64,000 bases of DNA from JAPWJZ01 sp038247245 (GCA_038247245.1 JBBRVE010000006.1:10167-74166), one strand, 5' to 3'. Positions 27,452 to 35,359 are shown, counted from the first letter of the stretch. Numbers and translations are program-made. Notes: generated by a model from the sequence alone, not told the origin.

Positions 27452-28996
27452 ATGTTTGCCGTGACCGCGCCGCAAGTTACAGGACAAGACCGCGTTTTGA
27501 CGCCCGAAACCTTCGCGTTTCTGGAAGGGCTTGAGAAGAATTTCGGCACACGCCGCCGCATGCTGATCGCGGAACGCGCGGAACTGCAGGAAAAACTGGA
27601 TGACGGCTGGGTACCCGATTATCTGGCCGAGACCGCCAATATTCGCAGCGGCGACTGGAAAACGCGCCCCGCCCCCGCCGACCTGCTCGACCGCCGCGTG
27701 GAAATCACCGGGCCAGTCGACCGCAAAATGGTCATCAACGCGCTTAATTCCGGCGCGTCATGCTTCATGGCGGATTTTGAAGATTCCAACACGCCGACCT
27801 GGGAAAACCAGATCAGCGGCCAGATAAACCTGATGGACGCGAATGCGCGCACCATCGAATTCAGGGACGCGGCAAGCGGCAAGGAATATAAATTAAAAGA
27901 CAAGACCGCCGTGCTGATGGTGCGCCCGCGCGGGCTGCATATGGAAGAAAAGCACATGAAGCTGGACGGGCAGTTCCTGTCGGCATCGTTTTTCGATTTC
28001 GGCCTGTACCTGTTCCACAACCGCCGCGCGCCGTATTATTACCTGCCCAAGCTGGAAAGCTGGCAGGAGGCGCAATTGTGGAGCGACGTGATTTCATTTG
28101 CCGAAGACACGCTGAAACTGCCGCGCGGCACGGTGCGCGTGACGGTGCTGATCGAAACAATCACCGCCGCATTCCAGATGGACGAGATTTTGCACGCGTT
28201 GAAGGACCATATCGTCGGCCTCAATTGCGGGCGGTGGGATTATATTTTCAGCTACATCAAAAAATTCCGCAACCGCGCAGATTTCATCGTGCCGGATCGT
28301 GGCACGGTCACCATGACCGCGCATTTCCTGCGTTCCTACAGCCTGAACCTGATCAAAACATGCCACCGCCGCGGCGCACATGCGATGGGCGGCATGGCGG
28401 CGCAAATTCCGATCAAGAATGACGACGCCGCGAACAATGCCGCGCTGGAAAAAGTCCGCGCCGACAAAACGCGCGAGGCGACCGACGGCCATGACGGCAC
28501 CTGGGTCGCGCATCCGGCCTTGGTGCCGATTGCGAAGGAAATTTTTGACCGCCTGATGCCCGAAGCCAACCAGCTGGGCAAGCTGCGCGACGATGTGAGC
28601 ATCACGGCGGCCGATTTGCTGAAAGTGCCGGAAGGCGCGATCACCGAAGACGGGTTGCGCCGCAATATCAATATCGGGCTGCTCTACCTCAAGGCGTGGC
28701 TGGCGGGCATGGGCTGCGTGCCGATCCACAATTTGATGGAGGATGCGGCGACCGCCGAAATTTCGCGCGCGCAATTGTGGCAGTGGCGCCGGCACAAGGC
28801 AAAGATGGCCGATGGCCGCGTGATCGACGATGCGTTCATGCATGCGATGCTGATGGATGAAGCGGCGAAACTGGATGCCGACACATACACCAGCGCCGCC
28901 GCCGGCATGTTCGCGGGCATGGTGATGGGCGACCGCCTCGACGATTTCCTGACCACCAAGGCCTATGACTGGGTGCTGGAGGACGAGCGCGCGTAA
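27452..28996 (+). CDS. aceB: Malate synthase A
   Basis: Malate synthase condenses glyoxylate with acetyl-CoA to give malate. The 514-residue length is that of isoform A. Diagnostic stretches are MADFEDSNTPTW and the family signature KDHIVGLNCGRWDYIF, plus the catalytic-loop region MGGMAAQIPIKND. An upstream in-frame start would overlap the FecR gene; the ATG at 27452 immediately after that stop is preferred. It is directly followed (zero gap) by puuD. That suggests it serves to capture glyoxylate from purine breakdown; no isocitrate lyase gene is present in the window. Confidence 0.95.
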   Translation: MFAVTAPQVTGQDRVLTPETFAFLEGLEKNFGTRRRMLIAERAELQEKLDDGWVPDYLAETANIRSGDWKTRPAPADLLDRRVEITGPVDRKMVINALNSGASCFMADFEDSNTPTWENQISGQINLMDANARTIEFRDAASGKEYKLKDKTAVLMVRPRGLHMEEKHMKLDGQFLSASFFDFGLYLFHNRRAPYYYLPKLESWQEAQLWSDVISFAEDTLKLPRGTVRVTVLIETITAAFQMDEILHALKDHIVGLNCGRWDYIFSYIKKFRNRADFIVPDRGTVTMTAHFLRSYSLNLIKTCHRRGAHAMGGMAAQIPIKNDDAANNAALEKVRADKTREATDGHDGTWVAHPALVPIAKEIFDRLMPEANQLGKLRDDVSITAADLLKVPEGAITEDGLRRNINIGLLYLKAWLAGMGCVPIHNLMEDAATAEISRAQLWQWRRHKAKMADGRVIDDAFMHAMLMDEAAKLDADTYTSAAAGMFAGMVMGDRLDDFLTTKAYDWVLEDERA

Positions 28997-30205
28997 ATGG
29001 ACATCGACGTCACCCAATGGCTGAGTTTGGCGCTGCGGTGGTTTCACCTGATGCTGGGCATCATGTGGATCGGCGCATCGTTTTATTTCGTCTGGCTTGA
29101 CCTGTCGCTCCGTCCCGCAAAATACGCAAAAGACCGCGACGCGGGCGTTTCCGGCGAAGTCTGGGCGGTGCATGGCGGTGGTTTTTACCACAAGAAAAAA
29201 TACCTCGTCGCGCCCGAAGGCATGCCGGAGGATTTGCACTGGTTCAAATGGGAAGCGTACCTGACCTTTATCAGCGGATTTTTCCTGCTATGCCTGATGT
29301 ATTACTGGCAGGCAGATTTATACCTGATCGACAATGCCAAATATGCTTTCACGCCCGCGCAGGCGACCTTCACCGGATTGGCGTTCCTGCTGGGCGGCTG
29401 GTTGTTTTACGATGAATTGTGCAAAAGCGACCTCGGCCAGAACGTAAAGGTGTTTTCGGTCATCTGGGCAATCGCGCTGACCGCCGCCGCCTATTTCCTG
29501 TCGCAAATCTTCACGGGGCGCGGCGCGTTTATCCATGTGGGCGCGATGATCGGCACGGCGATGACGGCGAATGTGTTCGCGGTCATCATCCCGAACCAGA
29601 AAAAGGTTGTAGCGGCGTTGTTGTCGGGCGGCAAGCCCGATGCGAAATACGGCAAGATCGCCAAACAGCGGTCGATGCACAACAACTACATGACGCTGCC
29701 TGTGCTGCTCATCATGATCAGCAACCATTATCCCGTTCTGTATGCGGGCGAATGGAACTGGGCGATTTTGGCCGCGCTCGGCCTGTCGTCATGGCCGTTC
29801 CGCCATTATTTCAACCTGAAGGACCGCGGCATTACCGATTACCGTTTCATGGGCGCAGGTCTTGCGGGTTTTGCGCTGACCATCTGCGCGGCATCGGGAT
29901 TCTTCGCAAGCCCGAAACCGGTTGCCGCTGTCGCCGCCGCATCGCCCGCCGAAATCCGCCAGATCGTGCGCACGCATTGCAGCGGCTGCCACAGCGACAC
30001 GCCAACGCATGACAGCGTGACCGAAGCGCCGAAGGGCGTCGCGTTCGACACGATGGAACAGATCAGGCAATACGCCCCGCGCATCATCGAACAGGCCGTG
30101 AAGGCCAACACCATGCCATTGGGCAATGAAACGGCCATGACCGATGTGGAGCGCGCGAAACTGGGCGCGGCCCTTGCGCTGCAAGAGGTTGAGGGCAAAC
30201 ACTAA
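28997..30205 (+). CDS. puuD: Membrane urate oxidase with fused cytochrome c domain
   Basis: PuuD oxidises urate to 5-hydroxyisourate at the inner membrane, replacing soluble uricase. The 402-residue protein begins with the typical WLSLALRWFHLMLGIMWIGASFYF helix and has about eight TM segments with conserved histidines. The C-terminal domain carries a c-type haem site CSGCH (Cys328, Cys331, His332) and a downstream Met (NTMPLGNET) as a possible sixth ligand. Electrons are thus expected to go to the respiratory chain rather than directly to oxygen. It starts right after the malate synthase stop, so both are in one operon. Confidence 0.93.
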   Translation: MDIDVTQWLSLALRWFHLMLGIMWIGASFYFVWLDLSLRPAKYAKDRDAGVSGEVWAVHGGGFYHKKKYLVAPEGMPEDLHWFKWEAYLTFISGFFLLCLMYYWQADLYLIDNAKYAFTPAQATFTGLAFLLGGWLFYDELCKSDLGQNVKVFSVIWAIALTAAAYFLSQIFTGRGAFIHVGAMIGTAMTANVFAVIIPNQKKVVAALLSGGKPDAKYGKIAKQRSMHNNYMTLPVLLIMISNHYPVLYAGEWNWAILAALGLSSWPFRHYFNLKDRGITDYRFMGAGLAGFALTICAASGFFASPKPVAAVAAASPAEIRQIVRTHCSGCHSDTPTHDSVTEAPKGVAFDTMEQIRQYAPRIIEQAVKANTMPLGNETAMTDVERAKLGAALALQEVEGKH

Positions 30206-30224
30206 ATTGCGACTATCGCAATTT
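30204..30224. promoter_or_regulatory. Palindrome overlapping the end of puuD
   Basis: A perfect 9-bp inverted repeat (AAATTGCGA / TCGCAATTT) with a three-base loop begins at the puuD stop codon and is followed by TTATCTT. It may be a weak terminator for puuD. It also lies five bases upstream of a consensus-like -35 element, so an operator for that promoter is equally possible. Confidence 0.4.
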
Positions 30225-30228
30225 TATC

Positions 30229-30283
30229 TTGACATTTTTCTGGAAATCTGGTAGCCTTAAGGAGAGTGAAAGGAGGCCAGAAA
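30229..30283 (+). promoter_or_regulatory. Strong promoter and Shine-Dalgarno pointing antisense into hiuH
   Basis: A perfect -35 (TTGACA, 30229-30234), a 17-base spacer and a -10-like TAGCCT (30252-30257) are followed by a near-perfect Shine-Dalgarno (AAAGGAGG, 30269-30276) seven bases before ATG 30284. The ATG opens a frame starting MSGSPAEPAKIPKITAFFVL that then runs antisense through hiuH. The signals would produce an antisense RNA or a short hydrophobic peptide. Whether it is used is unknown. Confidence 0.45.
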
Positions 30284-30364
30284 ATGTCGGGAAGCCCCGC
30301 AGAACCAGCAAAAATCCCGAAAATAACGGCCTTCTTCGTACTCTTCCTCAAATTCTTCCAAACA

Positions 30365-30721
30365 TTAACTGCCGCGATAGGTGCTGTAGCCGTAGGGCGA
30401 GACGAGCAGCGGCACGTGGTAATGGCTGTCCGCGTCGCTGATGCCGAAATGGATCGTGACGAGGTCGAAAAACGGGAATTTGGGAAGCTCGACGCCCATG
30501 CGGCGGAAATACTTCCCTGCCTCGAATTCAATCCGGTATGTGCCGGGCTTGAATTCCTTGTCGGCCAGCAGCGGCGAATCGACGCGGCCATCGGCATTGG
30601 TCTTGGTCGCCAGCAGCAACGTCGCCGTGCCGCCCGTGCCCAGCCGGAAAAGCCGCAGCCGCACACCGTTCGCGGGGCAGCCATGCGCGGTGTCGAGGAT
30701 GTGGGTGGTGAGTTTGCCCAT
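30365..30721 (-). CDS. hiuH: 5-hydroxyisourate hydrolase
   Basis: HiuH hydrolyses 5-hydroxyisourate, the PuuD product, to OHCU. The 118-residue transthyretin-like protein has the expected length and diagnostic segments: N-terminal LTTHILDTAHGCPA, the FPFFDLVTIHFGISD segment, HYHVPLLVSPYGYSTYRGS ending with the hallmark C-terminal YRGS. The gene is on the minus strand between puuD and puuE, transcribed divergently from puuE, and its 3' end faces the antisense promoter at 30229. Assignment is firm. Confidence 0.96.
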   Translation of the reverse strand: MGKLTTHILDTAHGCPANGVRLRLFRLGTGGTATLLLATKTNADGRVDSPLLADKEFKPGTYRIEFEAGKYFRRMGVELPKFPFFDLVTIHFGISDADSHYHVPLLVSPYGYSTYRGS

Positions 30722-30881
30722 GATGAAATCTCCTTGTCTGTGTCGAGCCTAAGGCTTGCACAAATTCCGTCAAGAGCCGTGCATTACAGAGCTATGCGCC
30801 GCTTTCCGGAAACTGCCGTTAACCGCTCCCTAACCTCGCCCCCGTATCATGAAACATTGACGTGGCGAAGATGGGGAAATT

Positions 30882-31046
30882 ATGGCCTTGTACCTGAACA
30901 CTACAGACAAAAAAATCACCGCGAATGGCAACACACTGCGCGGTTCAGTGCCGATGAGCGTAAAGCTGGGCGCACCGCGCACAAAAACCCCCGCAGCATG
31001 GGCGAAATATGGCGACAAAGAAAAAACCGCGTTCCAGAACTTCTAA
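30882..31046 (+). CDS. Possible small protein (54 aa) upstream of puuE
   Basis: A 54-codon frame begins at ATG 30882 with GGGGAAA six to nine bases upstream and ends TAA at 31046, overlapping the first 38 bases of puuE in another frame. The product (MALYLNTTDKKI ... DKEKTAFQNF) is hydrophilic with no recognised motif. The good ribosome-binding site and ordinary-looking codons argue for it. Short length and overlap argue against. It could be a leader peptide or a real small protein. Confidence 0.35.
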   Translation: MALYLNTTDKKITANGNTLRGSVPMSVKLGAPRTKTPAAWAKYGDKEKTAFQNF

Positions 31047-32013
31047 AAAACCCGCTGTCGCCAAAAGCACTGGAAATGGCGAACGTCCACCCGCGCCTCC
31101 GCGCGACCCCCGCGATTACGTGGGCTATGGCGAACACCCGCCCCATGCCAACTGGCCGGGCGGCGCGCGCGTGGCGGTGCAATTCGTCCTGAATTACGAG
31201 GAAGGCGGCGAGAACTGCGTGCTGAACGGCGACGCGGCATCCGAAACTTTCTTGTCCGAGATTATCAATGCCCCCCGTATCGAGGCGCGGCATATCAGCA
31301 TGGAATCGCTGTACGAATACGGCAGCCGCGCGGGCGTATGGCGTTTGCTGCGCCTGTTTAGAAAATACAAGATGCCCGTCACCGTTTTTGCGGTCGCGAT
31401 GGCGCTCGAAAAATATCCGGCGATGGCGAAAACGTTTATCCGCGAAGGGCACGAGATTGCATCGCACGGATACCGCTGGATCAATTATCAGGATATCGAT
31501 ATCAAGACGGAACGCGACCACATGAAACGCGCCGTTGAAATCATCGAGCGTTTGTCGGGCGCGCGCCCGCTCGGCTGGTATACCGGCCGCACCAGCCCGA
31601 ATACGCGGCGTCTGGTGATGGAAGACGGCAGTTTCCTGTATGACGCCGATGATTATAGCGACGACCTGCCCTTCTGGTACAAGGACGCGGATAAAAAGCA
31701 ATTGGTCGTACCCTATACGCTTGATACCAACGATATGCGCTTCGCCGCTGCGCAGGGGTTCAATTCGGGCGACCAGTATTTTGCTTACCTGCGCGATGCG
31801 TTCGATGTGCTGTACGAAGAAGGCGAACATGCGCCGAAGATGCTGTCGATCGGGTTGCATTGCCGTATCGTCGGCCGCCCCGCCCGCATGGCGGCGCTGG
31901 AGCGGTTTATCCAGCATGTGAAATCGCATGACAAAGTCTGGATCGCGCGCCGCATTGATATCGCGCGCCACTGGATGGAAAAACACCCGCACAAGGATAC
32001 GCCCCGTGGATGA
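31009..32013 (+). CDS. puuE: Allantoinase, polysaccharide-deacetylase family
   Basis: PuuE hydrolyses allantoin to allantoate; it is unrelated to the metal-dependent amidohydrolase AllB. The 334-residue protein has the diagnostic run YGEHPPHANWPGGARVAVQF, then VLNYEEGGEN, the ASHGYRWINYQ segment and WYTGRTSPNTRRL. A basic, Lys/Arg/Pro-rich tail of about 30 residues precedes the first family-conserved residues; a later start is not obvious. Its end overlaps uraD by eight bases, so the two are coupled. Together with HiuH and UraD it converts 5-hydroxyisourate to allantoate. Confidence 0.94.
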   Translation: MATKKKPRSRTSKKPAVAKSTGNGERPPAPPRDPRDYVGYGEHPPHANWPGGARVAVQFVLNYEEGGENCVLNGDAASETFLSEIINAPRIEARHISMESLYEYGSRAGVWRLLRLFRKYKMPVTVFAVAMALEKYPAMAKTFIREGHEIASHGYRWINYQDIDIKTERDHMKRAVEIIERLSGARPLGWYTGRTSPNTRRLVMEDGSFLYDADDYSDDLPFWYKDADKKQLVVPYTLDTNDMRFAAAQGFNSGDQYFAYLRDAFDVLYEEGEHAPKMLSIGLHCRIVGRPARMAALERFIQHVKSHDKVWIARRIDIARHWMEKHPHKDTPRG

Positions 32014-32524
32014 CGATAAGGAACTCTCGCGCAAACCGGGCGATGTAAGCCTTGATGAATTCCTAAAAATTTACGGCGGCATTTACGAACATTCACCATG
32101 GATCGCGGAAAGCGCATTCCGGAGCGGCGCCGCGACCGTGCGCGCAATGCATGATATGATGAAGAAAACCGTCGCCGCAGGGACAGACGAACAGAAAATG
32201 GCGCTCATTAAGGCGCACCCCGACCTCGCCTGCGCCTGCGCCCCCGCCGCAGCCGCGACGCTGACCGCAGCATCGGTATCCGAACAAAAGGGCGCTGGAT
32301 TAAAGGAATGCACGCCAGAGGAATACGCCGAATTCCAGCAGCTCAACCGCGATTACAAAGCGAAATTCGGATTTCCCTTTATCGTCGCGGTGAAGGGGTT
32401 GCACCGCACCGATATCCTGCAACTTTTCCGCCAGCGCATGAATAACGACCCCGCGACCGAATTCGCAACCGCGCTACAACAGATCGACCGCATCGCCTAT
32501 TTCCGGCTGATGGCGCTGCCCTGA
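32006..32524 (+). CDS. uraD: OHCU decarboxylase
   Basis: UraD decarboxylates 2-oxo-4-hydroxy-4-carboxy-5-ureidoimidazoline to S-allantoin. The 172-residue protein has the catalytic-histidine segment KAHPDLA, the SEQKGAGL segment and the KFGFPFIVAVKG core. I chose GTG 32006, with AAGGA upstream, since residues before it are not family-like and would overlap puuE further. It overlaps the 3' end of puuE, indicating translational coupling. A REP-like inverted repeat follows and could end the transcript. Confidence 0.93.
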   Translation: MDDDKELSRKPGDVSLDEFLKIYGGIYEHSPWIAESAFRSGAATVRAMHDMMKKTVAAGTDEQKMALIKAHPDLACACAPAAAATLTAASVSEQKGAGLKECTPEEYAEFQQLNRDYKAKFGFPFIVAVKGLHRTDILQLFRQRMNNDPATEFATALQQIDRIAYFRLMALP

Positions 32525-32529
32525 CACTT

Positions 32530-32651
32530 CCCCCTCTCCTGCCCTTGCGGGAGAGGGTCGGGGTGAGGGTGCGTATCAGCGCAAACCTTGCACAAATTGC
32601 TCCAGGCTCCCCCTCATCCCCCGCCTTCTCCCGCAAGGGCAGGAGAAGGGG
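32530..32651. repeat. REP/BIME-like inverted repeat
   Basis: Two arms of about 40 bases (32530-32569 and 32609-32651) are nearly reverse complements, both built on CTCCTGCCCTTGCGGGAGA. Each arm also folds on itself, giving two tandem hairpins. This matches the general design of dispersed bacterial REP/BIME elements. It sits between uraD and guaA and could act as a transcription terminator or mRNA-stability element. No transposase is nearby. Only one copy occurs in this window. Confidence 0.75.
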
Positions 32652-32754
32652 CTTAATCCGCCCCTTATGACAACCACCGCCCCCGAATCAATTGACGCTT
32701 CCCCCCCCGTTTTCGGATAGTGGCACTTCATAAAACGCGCGAAGGAGCCGACCC

Positions 32755-34350
32755 ATGCAAGCCCAGCCCGTCACCCCCGTTACCGCCGACCCGAAAAAGA
32801 TCCACGACACGGTGGTGATCCTCGATTTCGGCAGCCAGGTGACGCAGCTGATCGCGCGCCGCATCCGCGAGATCGGGGTTTATTCGGTGCTGCTGCCGTT
32901 TAACGCGCCGATGGAAAAAATTCTGGCGCAAAACCCCAAGGCGATCATTTTGTCGGGCGGGCCTGCGAGCGTGACGGAGGCGAATTCGCCCCGCGCGCAT
33001 GAAGAAATTTTCAAACTGGGCATTCCCGTTTTCGGCATCTGCTATGGCCAGCAAACGATGTGCGAACAGCTGGGCGGCAAGGTGACGCCGTCACCCAAGC
33101 GCGAATTCGGCCGCGCGCATATCGCGGTCGAGGATAACACCTCGCCGCTGTTCGCCGGCATCTGGCAGCCCGGCACAATGCCGCAGGTCTGGATGAGCCA
33201 TGGCGACAGCGTCTCCGCGATTCCGGATGGATTTAAGGTGATCGGCAAAAGCGACACCTGCCCCTATGCCGCCGTCGCCGATGAAAAACGCAAATTCTAC
33301 GGCGTGCAGTTCCACCCCGAGGTTGTGCACACGCCCGAAGGCAAGCAGATCATTTCCAACTTCATCCTCAACATCGCGCAGTGCAAGAACGACTGGACGA
33401 TGGCGATGTTCAAGGACGAAGCGATCGAGGCGATCCGCAAACAGGTCGGCAAGGAGCACGTCATTTGCGGCGTGTCGGGCGGCGTGGATTCAACGGTGGT
33501 GGCGGGATTGCTCCATGCCGCGATCGGCGACCAGCTGACCTGCATTTTCGTCGATACCGGCCTGATGCGCCAGAACGAAGGGCAGGAAGTGGTCGAGCTG
33601 TTCCGCAACCATTTCAATATCCCGCTGGTGCATGAACAGGCGGGCAAGCTGTTCCTCGACCGCCTTGCCGGCGTTTCCGACCCCGAACAGAAACGCAAAA
33701 TCATCGGCAAGGCGTTTATCGACGTGTTCGAGGACGCGAAGAAACGCGCGGGCGAAGCGCCGTTCCTTGCCCAAGGCACGCTTTACCCCGATGTGATCGA
33801 ATCCGTGTCATTTACCGGCGGCCCCAGCGTCACCATCAAGTCGCATCATAACGTGGGCGGCCTCCCCGAAGACCTGAAATTCAAGCTGGTCGAGCCGCTG
33901 CGCGCGCTGTTCAAGGACGAAGTCCGCGCGCTCGGGGCTGAACTCGGCATCCCCGAAAAATTCATCAAGCGCCACCCCTTCCCCGGCCCCGGCCTTGCCA
34001 TCCGGATCCCCGGCGATATCACGGAAGAAAAACTGGGCATCCTGCGCAAGGCCGATGCGATTTTTATCGAAGAACTGCACAGCAACAAATTATATGACGA
34101 AACCTGGCAGGCCTTCGCCGTGCTGCTGCCCGTGAAGACGGTCGGCGTGATGGGGGACGGCCGTACCTATGACAGCGTGCTGGCCCTGCGCGCCGTCACC
34201 TCCGTCGACGGCATGACCGCCGACTACGCCCCCCTCCCCCACGAATTCCTCGGCCGCTGCGCCGTGCGCATCGTGAACGAAGTAAAGGGCATCAACAGGG
34301 TGGTGTACGACATCACTAGCAAGCCGCCGGGGACGATTGAGTGGGAATAA
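32755..34350 (+). CDS. guaA: GMP synthase (glutamine-hydrolysing)
   Basis: GuaA aminates XMP to GMP using ATP and glutamine. The 531-residue protein has a class I amidotransferase domain with Cys96 in FGICYGQQ and the HPEV histidine/glutamate, an ATP-pyrophosphatase P-loop GVSGGVDSTV, and the dimerisation domain ending TIEWE. GuaB, which supplies XMP, is encoded 2.4 kb downstream. The last 20 bases of guaA recur at 34822-34841, which suggests an integration event at its 3' end. Confidence 0.98.
   Translation: MQAQPVTPVTADPKKIHDTVVILDFGSQVTQLIARRIREIGVYSVLLPFNAPMEKILAQNPKAIILSGGPASVTEANSPRAHEEIFKLGIPVFGICYGQQTMCEQLGGKVTPSPKREFGRAHIAVEDNTSPLFAGIWQPGTMPQVWMSHGDSVSAIPDGFKVIGKSDTCPYAAVADEKRKFYGVQFHPEVVHTPEGKQIISNFILNIAQCKNDWTMAMFKDEAIEAIRKQVGKEHVICGVSGGVDSTVVAGLLHAAIGDQLTCIFVDTGLMRQNEGQEVVELFRNHFNIPLVHEQAGKLFLDRLAGVSDPEQKRKIIGKAFIDVFEDAKKRAGEAPFLAQGTLYPDVIESVSFTGGPSVTIKSHHNVGGLPEDLKFKLVEPLRALFKDEVRALGAELGIPEKFIKRHPFPGPGLAIRIPGDITEEKLGILRKADAIFIEELHSNKLYDETWQAFAVLLPVKTVGVMGDGRTYDSVLALRAVTSVDGMTADYAPLPHEFLGRCAVRIVNEVKGINRVVYDITSKPPGTIEWE
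34331..34350 (+). repeat. guaA 3' end: left copy of direct repeat (candidate att)
   Basis: The sequence GGACGATTGAGTGGGAATAA encodes the last residues of GuaA plus stop. A second copy with 18 of 20 identical bases lies at 34822-34841 in the same orientation. The guaA 3' end is a known integration site for genomic islands, so this could be a left attachment site. Confidence 0.6.
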
Positions 34351-34353
34351 AAG

Positions 34354-34740
34354 ATGAAAACAAAACCAATTTTAGAAAAGGAATTTTATCACGACGGACG
34401 AGGACCAGAACTTCAAAGAGCAGTTTGGAAAATGAACGGCGTGGTTCTTGATGGATTTGAATATTACAATCCGAATGATAAACACACGGAGACTGAATTA
34501 AAAAACATTAAACTTATAAATGTTGAAGCGCATCAAATGGCTTCAGAGGAAGTACACGGAAATATAATCTCAATGGCGGAAAAAAAAGCGGCGATATTCG
34601 AAGTAATTAATTCTGAATGGATTAAAACCTTTCAACAGCATCATTTAAGTAAGTGCAGGCATTATCAGATAATCTTTTATGATGAAATATATGATGTAGT
34701 ATGCGAGTCGATAATTGCAGGTCACGGGCGGCTGAACTAA
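34354..34740 (+). CDS. Hypothetical protein in AT-rich insert
   Basis: I do not recognise this 128-residue hydrophilic protein. It has no signal peptide or TM segment. It starts four bases after the guaA stop. Base composition differs strongly from the neighbours: 34501-34560 has 21 G+C of 60, while adjacent genes are GC-rich. It lies between the two copies of the guaA 3' end, so it is best read as cargo of a small integrated element or its remnant. Codon use is rich in A/T-ending codons, supporting foreign origin. Confidence 0.6.
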   Translation: MKTKPILEKEFYHDGRGPELQRAVWKMNGVVLDGFEYYNPNDKHTETELKNIKLINVEAHQMASEEVHGNIISMAEKKAAIFEVINSEWIKTFQQHHLSKCRHYQIIFYDEIYDVVCESIIAGHGRLN

Positions 34741-34821
34741 TTAGAAAAATTAGTATTTTTAACTACAAACTTACTACAAACAAAAATAAAGACATGAAAT
34801 ATCAACTGCTTATATGTGCAA

Positions 34822-34841
34822 GGACTATTGAGTGGGAATGA
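34822..34841 (+). repeat. Second guaA 3' end: right copy of direct repeat (candidate att)
   Basis: The sequence GGACTATTGAGTGGGAATGA matches the last 20 bases of guaA at 18 positions and still encodes TIEWE plus stop in the matching frame. It lies 491 bases downstream of the first copy, after AT-rich DNA. Such a displaced gene end is what site-specific integration into a gene's 3' end leaves behind. Confidence 0.6.
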
Positions 34842-35350
34842 AGCCGTTCAGCTTTCTGAAATTTTTACTTTATTCGATGGCCGCGATTTTTTTGTGCGCT
34901 TACTTGGCATTTAGCTTTTACGAGAACCTTTTTTACAGGCAAGCAATACCCGCACACATACAGGTCGAACGTATTGTTGAAAAGGAAAGCGATGGCTGGA
35001 TCAGAGAGTCATGCGGTGGTGTCGTTTTCCAACTCTCTGCCGACACAATTGATCGTATCAAAAAAGACGGCACTCGTTTTCTTGACGAAACATTAATTGG
35101 CCGTGGCTATGAAGATGAGGGTAATCGTAACCAGCGCTATTACACTTACGCCGCATGGAAAAAGACACCGTTTTTAGGATATGAGGGCATCCCCGTTGGT
35201 GCTGCCTGCCTGACGAAAGACAATAAAGAGTTAGCAAAAATTATTTTTCAGGGGTGGAGAACGGAAGGTTCTTTTTATACACAAAAGCATGAGGCGGAAT
35301 TACTTATTATTCCAGAAGAAGGAATACTTATCATGACTTATTTTGGCTAA
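34838..35350 (+). CDS. Hypothetical membrane-anchored protein, AT-rich
   Basis: I do not recognise this 170-residue protein. It has one N-terminal hydrophobic segment (about residues 9-28), then a hydrophilic domain with two cysteines, so it is probably anchored in the inner membrane facing the periplasm. The ATG lies within the second guaA-like 3' end; a GTG six bases earlier is also possible. Its DNA is AT-rich compared with flanking genes, like the preceding hypothetical gene, suggesting it arrived by transfer. It ends ten bases before the convergent FAD oxidase gene. Confidence 0.6.
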   Translation: MKPFSFLKFLLYSMAAIFLCAYLAFSFYENLFYRQAIPAHIQVERIVEKESDGWIRESCGGVVFQLSADTIDRIKKDGTRFLDETLIGRGYEDEGNRNQRYYTYAAWKKTPFLGYEGIPVGAACLTKDNKELAKIIFQGWRTEGSFYTQKHEAELLIIPEEGILIMTYFG

Positions 35351-35359
35351 CATCAGCGG

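Noticed and set aside
28094..29239. Minus-strand frame of 381 codons over malate synthase and puuD
   Set aside because: Antisense to two firmly identified genes and no recognisable domain.
30266..31192. Full 300-codon frame after the antisense promoter as a real long protein
   Set aside because: Beyond the first 27 codons it is the antisense of hiuH and of the divergent intergenic region, with no motif; only the signals and the short N-terminal part were kept as a finding.
34354..34841. Insertion sequence or integrase in the AT-rich insert
   Set aside because: No transposase or integrase motif and no terminal inverted repeats were seen; only the direct repeat of the guaA end supports mobility.
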